Assembly (NCBI GenBank): GCA_963933195.1
Contig: CAWVUS010000019.1
Span: 1-38,725 of the forward strand
Origin: UBA8437 sp963933195
GTDB taxonomy: Bacteria; Planctomycetota; Planctomycetia; Planctomycetales; Planctomycetaceae
Direction of reading: 5' to 3'
Length of the DNA: 38,725 nt
The notes below the pieces were generated by a model. It had not been told where the DNA came from and did not search any database. It saw nothing but the letters and a program-made list of their open reading frames with translations. The position numbers and the translations under genes were made by a program. Of this stretch, positions 33,507-38,725 are shown piece by piece (the stretch's first letter is position 1; the number at the start of each line of letters is the position of its first letter).

Positions 33507-34247
33507 ATGCCACTTTTGGACTGTCGAGGTCTTGTCAAGGATTACCCCGGCAAGCGGGCCGTGGACGGCGTCGATTTTGTCGTCGAACGAGGAGAAATCG
33601 TCGGCTTGCTGGGACCCAATGGGGCCGGCAAAACCACCTCTTTCCGGATGACCTGCGGACTGGTCGCTCCCACCAAGGGCCAGGTCTTTCTGGATGGCAC
33701 CGATGTCACCAACTGGCCGTTGTACCGCCGCGCCCGGCACGGCCTGGGATACCTGCCACAGGACGACAGTGTTTTCGGCAAGCTGACGGTTGCCCAGAAC
33801 ATCCAGGTCGTGCTGGAATTCCTCGGCGTGAAACGGGCCGAACGAAAAAGACGCATCGGGGAACTGCTGGCACAGTTCGGGATCGAAAACCACCACTCCC
33901 AGATCGCCTCAACACTCTCCGGCGGCGAACGACGACGGCTCGAGATCGCTCGATGCCTCGCCAGTCGACCCAGCTTGATCCTGCTGGATGAACCCTTTGC
34001 CGGAATCGACCCCGTGACGATCAACAACATCCAGGAGATCATCGCGGGTCTCCGTGAACAGGGCATCTCGATCCTGCTGACCGACCATCGCGAGAAGGAG
34101 ACGCTCGGGGTGACCGATCGGGCCTACGTCGTCTACCAGGGCAAGGTGCTCGTCAGTGGAACACCCGGAGAGGTGCTCGCCAACAAGCAAGCCCAGGACG
34201 TTTACTTCGGGCGACAGGACAAGACCAACACGGCCAGGGCGGCGTGA
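33507..34247 (+). CDS. lptB: ABC transporter ATPase, LptB-like
   Basis: The 246-residue ATPase has Walker A GPNGAGKTT (36-44), Gln85 in YLPQDDSVF, signature LSGGE (137-141), Walker B ILLDEP with Asp161-Glu162, and H-loop His194 in LTDHREKETL. GYLPQDDSVFGKLTVAQNI and DHRE...LGVTDRAYVVYQG resemble LptB, which drives lipopolysaccharide transport to the outer membrane; the branched-chain amino acid LivG group is the other close relative. GGAGG lies 13 nt before the ATG. No lptA/C/F/G genes are visible here. The assignment to LptB is good at family level; its place after lepA and the signal peptidases fits an envelope-biogenesis setting. Confidence 0.85.
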   Translation: MPLLDCRGLVKDYPGKRAVDGVDFVVERGEIVGLLGPNGAGKTTSFRMTCGLVAPTKGQVFLDGTDVTNWPLYRRARHGLGYLPQDDSVFGKLTVAQNIQVVLEFLGVKRAERKRRIGELLAQFGIENHHSQIASTLSGGERRRLEIARCLASRPSLILLDEPFAGIDPVTINNIQEIIAGLREQGISILLTDHREKETLGVTDRAYVVYQGKVLVSGTPGEVLANKQAQDVYFGRQDKTNTARAA

Positions 34248-34272
34248 TCGTTGGCACCGACCTCCGGGACGA

Positions 34273-34455
34273 TCAAAGCCAGAAGGAGAGCGTGTCGAGC
34301 ACGACGAAGACGATCCCCATGAAGATCATGATCGTCAGGAACATCCGCCCGGCACGCGTGAGGATTTTCGAGGGGAGTTCGTAACGACTGGCGCTGTAGA
34401 CCAGGCTGATCACGATCGCCAGCGGCAACAGGTACCAGGTGCTATGTGCATCCAC
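34273..34455 (-). CDS. 60-residue two-helix membrane protein
   Basis: A very small protein with two hydrophobic helices (about 7-22 and 38-58) separated by a short basic loop. The GTG start has GGGGAGAG six nt upstream, a strong ribosome binding site, and the gene starts 17 nt after the preceding minus-strand gene stop, so it is likely real and co-transcribed. Too short for a function call. Confidence 0.6.
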   Translation of the reverse strand: MDAHSTWYLLPLAIVISLVYSASRYELPSKILTRAGRMFLTIMIFMGIVFVVLDTLSFWL

Positions 34456-34472
34456 CGTCGTCTCTCCCCAAA

Positions 34473-35411
34473 CTACCTTCGGTCGACCGAATCATCCTCG
34501 ACCGGTTCCTCCTCGTCTCCATAACCATACGCCGGCCCCTCAAACGCATCCCAGATTGCCAACAGGTTCAGCAACCCGGCGATCCATGTGATCACCTCCG
34601 CCAACGCGTAGCGGCGGCCGAGGCGGCCATGGATTTCTTCCAGCGCCTTGTCCTCCAACGGCGTCTGGAACCAGTCCATGAGAGTTCTCTCAACAGTCCC
34701 CTCGATCTCGCCGATCCGTGTCCCGTCTTCGACGTCGCAGTGGACGTAACGGAGAGAATTCGAGAACTGCCGAACCGGCGTCGTGTCGTCCTCGCGGAGC
34801 ATCGTGGGTGTGATCTCGCCGTGTGCAAATACACGAGGACTGATGGTTGGTTGACCGGCAATCGCCAACTTGATCGGCTTGCCATTCTCGGTGTTCCCCT
34901 CAAAACTTCCCGTGAACAAACCGTCTTCTCGCTGCCACCGGATTCTCCCGGTGACGTTGATGATCGGTTCGTTGGGAAAATCGTCGCCAGCCTCCGGTGC
35001 AAACGAATCGGGATCGGGCCTGTACCGGAACCGGCCGGTGAACGGCAGGTCCAGTTCGCTGTCGACATCGCTGCCCTTGATCGTATCAAGCCTCAGTCGA
35101 CGCTCGATGTCAAAACCATCCAACGGCGGTGACGTGTACCGCAGTGCCTGGAACCGCGCCGGCAGTGCCGGCAAACCGACGAGAACCTGTGCAAGGTAAC
35201 CGAATGTCCGGTGCCCACCCGGCTCCCATCTCCAGTACACCACCTTCCATTCACCGAGCGTCATCCCCGTGAGAAACATCCCCAGGACGCAGGTGAAGTA
35301 GATCACGGCCTTGAAGCGGCGGCGCTGGTAGACATGCCCGAAACCCGGGATCAGAAAAGCCAGCACCGCGGCCAGCCATTTGTTCTTCAGGTCAACCTTC
35401 GGTGTAGTCAT
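34473..35411 (-). CDS. Membrane protein of unknown function (DUF6677-like)
   Basis: The 312-residue protein starts at ATG 35411; the extra frame to 35510 is not supported. After a short tail (MTTPKVDLKNKW) come two helices with the LAFLIPGFGHVYQRRRFKAVIYF motif seen in TM2-like and related planctomycete families, then a long non-membrane middle (about 95-260) with Asp/Glu-rich segments, and further hydrophobic stretches near 270-290 (VITWIAGLLNLLAIWDAFEGP). It ends in an acidic, charged tail. I think it fits a family annotated DUF6677, but that is from memory. Function unknown; it is probably in one transcript with the small membrane protein downstream. Confidence 0.65.
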   Translation of the reverse strand: MTTPKVDLKNKWLAAVLAFLIPGFGHVYQRRRFKAVIYFTCVLGMFLTGMTLGEWKVVYWRWEPGGHRTFGYLAQVLVGLPALPARFQALRYTSPPLDGFDIERRLRLDTIKGSDVDSELDLPFTGRFRYRPDPDSFAPEAGDDFPNEPIINVTGRIRWQREDGLFTGSFEGNTENGKPIKLAIAGQPTISPRVFAHGEITPTMLREDDTTPVRQFSNSLRYVHCDVEDGTRIGEIEGTVERTLMDWFQTPLEDKALEEIHGRLGRRYALAEVITWIAGLLNLLAIWDAFEGPAYGYGDEEEPVEDDSVDRR

Positions 35412-35545
35412 CAATCGTAGAACACCGCAACCTGGAAATTCACATCCCGCGGGAGAGGCTATTGTAGGTCGCTCCAGAAAACGCGACCAGCCTAACCCGT
35501 CTCCGGACACCCACCAGGCGATCCAGCCGCGTCTTCAAACTGTCC

Positions 35546-37372
35546 TCAAAACGGCCAGGCCCAGGGAACAAGCATCACGATAACAACCCAGACGACCAGG
35601 CTCAGCAGGCCACCAAACCTCAGATAATCCAGGAACCGGTACCCACCGGGTCCATACACCATCAGGTTGGTCTGGTAGCCAATCGGGGAGGCCAGGCTCG
35701 AGGCCGCGGATAGTGCAACGGCGAGCACAAAAGGCAATCCGCTGACTTGCACCACGTCGGCGGTTGCCGTCGCGATCGGGAACATCAACACTGCAGCCGC
35801 CTTGGCCGTGATCACGTTGGTCAACACCATGGTCAAACCGGCCACCACCGCCAGCATGGCCTGGGGATGTGCGACAATCGAATCGCCAACCACCGAAAAC
35901 AGGGTGTCACCCATCTCGAACAACACAGTCGCCACCCGTTGAGCCGCGTGACTCACTCGCATCGCCTCGCCGATTCCCAGCCCCGCTCCAATCGCCAACA
36001 CGACGCTTCCATCAATGGCCCCGCGGGCCTCCGATCCCCTCAGGCAACCGGTCACCAACATCACAAACGATGCAACCAGGGCCGCCTCGAGCATGCCCGT
36101 CCACTCAAACGCCACAACCACGACCATCGCCAGCATCACGGCCCGAGCCATCCACGCCAGGTGGTGCCGCGGTGGCGTGAAATCATCGACAGCACTGACC
36201 AGGTAAAAATCGCGGCTGTTGCGTTGCCGCTCGAGAAAACTCGGGTGAGCTTCCAGCAACAGGGTGTCTCCAGCCCTCAGGCGAATGTCGCCGATCTTGC
36301 TGTCGATTCGCTCGCCGTGTCGTGCAACGGCGATCACCGCCGCGGCATAGCGACTGCGGAATCGCCCCCCACGAATCGTGCGGTGCACCAGTGGGCAACT
36401 CTCAGAGACCACCGCTTCGACCAGCCGACGTTGTGAACGAGGGCCATCGAGTTGAAACACCTGGTCGGTGGCTGGCTCGAGACCAGATATTTTCTGTAGA
36501 TCGACGACCGATTCCACGACACCAACAAACACCAATCGATCATCCGCCTCGAGAATGTCACCGGAGGCCACCGCGGGCAACACTCGACCCGAACGATCGA
36601 TTTCCACCAGGTACATCCCCGGCAGATGCCTCAGGCCAGCCGACTCGATCGACTTTCCGACCAGCGGGCTGTCCGGGGTGACCAGCATCTCGACGGTGTA
36701 TTCACGAGGATTTGACGCCGTGTCGATCGCGGGCCGACGATCGGGCAACCACCACTTGGACACCAGCACGATGTACAGCAGTCCGATCAACGCGACAGGA
36801 ACACCCACCCAGGCGATCTCGAACATCCCCAGCCCATTTCCCGCGCCACGAAGATCAATCCGGTCCGATTCGATCATCAACCCGTTAATGATCAGGGTGG
36901 TGCTGGTGCCGACCAGGGTGCACAGGCCACCCAGGATCGCAGCATAACTCAGGGGCAACAGCAGCCGGGAGATTGCCACCTGGTGCTTGCGGGCCCAATC
37001 GCTGACCACCGGCATCGCCATGGCCACCACCGGAGTGTTGTTCAGGAACGCACTGGCAAAAGACACCGGCAGTAACAGTCGGGCCTGCACCATCGGCAGG
37101 CTGCCGGGCTGGCCAAGCAACGACCGACCCAGCACACCCAGGCCTCCGGTCTGCTTCATTCCCTCGGCCACCACGAACAGCACCGCCACCGTCAACAGGC
37201 CCTCGTTGGCGAATCCCGACAACGCCACCGACGTCTCGGGAAAAACTCCCAACACCATCAAGAGCACCAACCCGCCCAACAGGATCAGGTCGGGCGAGGT
37301 TTTCAGAACAGCCAGTGACACGATCACACCGGCGACGACCAACAACGTGCAACTGGCCGGATCAATGCCCAT
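35546..37372 (-). CDS. SLC13-type permease with two TrkA-C (RCK-C) domains
   Basis: The 608-residue transporter belongs to the divalent anion:Na+ symporter (DASS/SLC13) family. Hydrophobic helices in the first third include ASAFLNNTPVVAMAMPVV, a family signature; two cytosolic TrkA-C domains occupy about 226-300 and 316-390; then a second helix block ends with LTNVITAKAAAVLMFPIATA and SPIGYQTNLMVYGPGGYRF. The TrkA-C insertion points to regulation by a nucleotide or ion. Sulfate, dicarboxylates and similar anions are possible substrates. I start at ATG 37372, which overlaps the cysQ-like stop by 11 nt, so it is translationally coupled to a gene of sulfate metabolism, favouring a sulfate role as inference. 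Confidence 0.88.
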   Translation of the reverse strand: MGIDPASCTLLVVAGVIVSLAVLKTSPDLILLGGLVLLMVLGVFPETSVALSGFANEGLLTVAVLFVVAEGMKQTGGLGVLGRSLLGQPGSLPMVQARLLLPVSFASAFLNNTPVVAMAMPVVSDWARKHQVAISRLLLPLSYAAILGGLCTLVGTSTTLIINGLMIESDRIDLRGAGNGLGMFEIAWVGVPVALIGLLYIVLVSKWWLPDRRPAIDTASNPREYTVEMLVTPDSPLVGKSIESAGLRHLPGMYLVEIDRSGRVLPAVASGDILEADDRLVFVGVVESVVDLQKISGLEPATDQVFQLDGPRSQRRLVEAVVSESCPLVHRTIRGGRFRSRYAAAVIAVARHGERIDSKIGDIRLRAGDTLLLEAHPSFLERQRNSRDFYLVSAVDDFTPPRHHLAWMARAVMLAMVVVVAFEWTGMLEAALVASFVMLVTGCLRGSEARGAIDGSVVLAIGAGLGIGEAMRVSHAAQRVATVLFEMGDTLFSVVGDSIVAHPQAMLAVVAGLTMVLTNVITAKAAAVLMFPIATATADVVQVSGLPFVLAVALSAASSLASPIGYQTNLMVYGPGGYRFLDYLRFGGLLSLVVWVVIVMLVPWAWPF

Positions 37373-38345
37373 CGGCACGATCTCGAGTCGTTCCGGATGC
37401 CACCACGGCAGACACGATCTGCTCGTGGAGCAGGCCGTTACTGACAACCACGCCAGCGTTTTTCTGCAGGGTCCGACCCTGAGAAAAATCGAGCGGAGCG
37501 CCGAACGTGTCGGACACGGTTCCACCCGATTCGGTCACCACCAGCGACCCGGCCGCGTGGTCCCAGATCTTCTCCTGGTAACTCGCGTCGACAGGCAATC
37601 TCAGGTAGATCTCAGCTCCACCGTCAGCCACCGTCGCGTACTTGGCCTGGCTGTCCATCCGGACGGATTCTGCCTGCAAGCCCAGTGATTCGGCAATCAC
37701 TTTTGAACGGTCGTGCGCACTGTGTCCCGATTCCACCGATTCACACAGGCGGGCCCGGGTGACGTCGGTGCAATCGCTAACAGACACGGGTCGTGAATCA
37801 CCGGGTTCCGAGGCCGGGGAGACACGGGTCCCGCCGCCTCGGATCGCAGAGAACACCAACCCACCGTCATCGACGACACCCAGTCCGGGACAACCGAGCA
37901 CAGCCACCTCGACCCGACCAGAAACGATCAGTGCCAGGGCGACAGCGTACTGGCCTCCCCGAAGAAACCCCTTCGTTCCATCGATTGGATCGAGCGTCCA
38001 GAAACGGTCGCACGATGCTCCACCACCCCGATCGATCCAGTCGCAAACGGTGTCGCCGTCAGCAGTAACACCCTGGGCCGCCAACACCCGGATGACACGA
38101 TCGAGAAACTCGGCCTGCTCGGGTTGCCGCAATTCCGCAGCATCTTCCTCACCAACCACCGGATCATCGGGAAAACTGTCCGCCAACGACCGGCAGACCA
38201 GCGCCTGGCTGCCAAAATCAGCGATCGTGACCGGGCTGCGGTCGGCCTTCTCCAGGACGCCAGGGTCAATGCCGGCCTGGACCACCCGACAAAGCCCCAT
38301 GGCTTCACGAACCGCTTTCTCGGCTGCGAGTAATTCATTCTCCAT
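37362..38345 (-). CDS. cysQ: 3'(2'),5'-bisphosphate nucleotidase, CysQ/HAL2-like
   Basis: This 327-residue magnesium phosphatase removes the 3' phosphate of PAP or PAPS, by-products of sulfate assimilation and sulfation, and may also act on inositol phosphates. The inositol monophosphatase-fold motifs are clear: EED at 66-68, DPIDGTKGFLRGG (119-131) and WDHAAGSLVVTESGG. The length and a segment of about 25 residues between the two acidic motifs are closer to eukaryotic-type HAL2 than to short CysQ, so the symbol is approximate. It begins with ATG 38345 and overlaps the permease gene downstream by 11 nt. Inositol monophosphatase is the main alternative. Confidence 0.85.
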   Translation of the reverse strand: MENELLAAEKAVREAMGLCRVVQAGIDPGVLEKADRSPVTIADFGSQALVCRSLADSFPDDPVVGEEDAAELRQPEQAEFLDRVIRVLAAQGVTADGDTVCDWIDRGGGASCDRFWTLDPIDGTKGFLRGGQYAVALALIVSGRVEVAVLGCPGLGVVDDGGLVFSAIRGGGTRVSPASEPGDSRPVSVSDCTDVTRARLCESVESGHSAHDRSKVIAESLGLQAESVRMDSQAKYATVADGGAEIYLRLPVDASYQEKIWDHAAGSLVVTESGGTVSDTFGAPLDFSQGRTLQKNAGVVVSNGLLHEQIVSAVVASGTTRDRADGH

Positions 38346-38414
38346 GGCGCGGCGGAGTATAACGGATTGGGCGGATTGCGGAAGAGATTCGCCCCCGATG
38401 ACAAACCGCGCCGT

Positions 38415-38725
38415 CTACCGTTTATCCACGATGCCCAGGCGAATCTCGTCCGAGTTGGCCTTCAACTCCGGGGCGTACATCGCACTGCCGCGCGTCGGCA
38501 AGGCGCTGAATCGACCGGGGATCTCGGCACGCATTCGATACGAAATGCTGTGCTTCCCACGGGCAAGCGTCCTGAAGAAAAACGCCACCCGATCGTCCCT
38601 CAACTGGCGATACACAGACGGATACCCACCCGTGTAACCGCTCTGGCGATCCACCGGTTCGAGACCCGCTGCCTTCGGATCCTCGAACACCAGGTACTCG
38701 TAGTCGTTCTTGCTCTCGATCTCCA
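38415..38725 (-). CDS. Alpha-2-macroglobulin family protein, C-terminal end (5' part outside window)
   Basis: The reading frame is open to the window edge, so only the last 103 residues or so are seen. They match the C-terminal region of large bacterial alpha-2-macroglobulins: EIESKNDYEYLVFEDPK near the edge, GLEPVDRQSGY, RDDRVAFFFRTLARGKHSISYRMRAE, FSALPTRGSAMYAPELKANS, EIRLGIVD. Such proteins are exported, often lipid-anchored, and act as protease traps; many planctomycete members lack the thioester. The visible part carries neither the signal nor the bait region, so only family membership can be stated. The cysQ-like gene begins 69 nt after its stop on the same strand. Confidence 0.85.
   Translation of the reverse strand, partial: EIESKNDYEYLVFEDPKAAGLEPVDRQSGYTGGYPSVYRQLRDDRVAFFFRTLARGKHSISYRMRAEIPGRFSALPTRGSAMYAPELKANSDEIRLGIVDKR

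Noticed and set aside
34246..34276. Hairpin gatcgt...acgatc after the LptB-like gene as terminator
   Set aside because: The stem is 6 bp with a loop of about 17 nt and no U-run; too weak to call.

Overview
This window looks like chromosomal DNA from a planctomycete or close relative. It is GC-rich, starts many genes with GTG or TTG, and carries gene variants I associate with that phylum: signal peptidases I with large insertions, an Lgt-like membrane protein with altered active-site motifs, a divergent MnmE-like GTPase, and a small lipoprotein ending in a YYTLRGP-type tail. I see no phage, transposon, integron, CRISPR array, rRNA or tRNA. I count 37 protein genes packed tightly. With the starts chosen here no gene-free stretch exceeds 300 bases; the largest gaps are 6725-6981, 25842-26088, 3249-3460 and 17419-17586.

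Layout. 1-7.3 kb: the 3' end of uvrA with an unusual C-terminal extension, hemB and an isochorismatase-family hydrolase (minus), a secreted SUMF1-domain protein followed by an S1-domain protein resembling ribosomal protein S1 (plus), a TIM-barrel isomerase/epimerase (minus), and a small lipoprotein behind a hairpin-rich leader. 7.3-11.3 kb: a RodA/FtsW flippase-polymerase, a GT-C-like membrane protein, and a membrane-anchored protein with one heme c motif. 11.4-17.4 kb (minus): a coenzyme-centred operon, read as transhydrogenase pntAb-pntB-pntAa, a NAD-type isocitrate dehydrogenase, coaX, and an MnmE-like GTPase without its catalytic C terminus; the last three overlap by 4 nt at each junction. 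17.6-20.8 kb (plus): a NitT/TauT-type ABC importer with a THI5/NMT1-like lipoprotein receptor, then a small Fis-like helix-turn-helix protein.

20.8-25.8 kb (minus): zinc-ribbon membrane protein, a cysteine-rich radical SAM enzyme resembling the MJ0619/tetraether lipid synthase group, an Lgt-like protein translationally coupled to it, a secreted FKBP isomerase and a sodium:solute symporter. The radical SAM/Lgt-like pair is the best candidate here for an undescribed system, possibly membrane lipid modification.

26-34.2 kb (plus): a D-2-hydroxyacid dehydrogenase, a zinc-ribbon protein overlapping an HpcH/HpaI aldolase, then lepA followed by two oversized signal peptidase I genes in tandem (an elaborated lepA-lepB arrangement) and an LptB-like ABC ATPase. 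34.3-38.7 kb (minus): a 60-residue membrane protein with an unknown membrane protein, an SLC13-type permease with two TrkA-C domains overlapping a CysQ/HAL2-type phosphatase, and the 3' end of an alpha-2-macroglobulin-family gene running off the window.

All functional calls come from reading motifs by eye; no database search was run.
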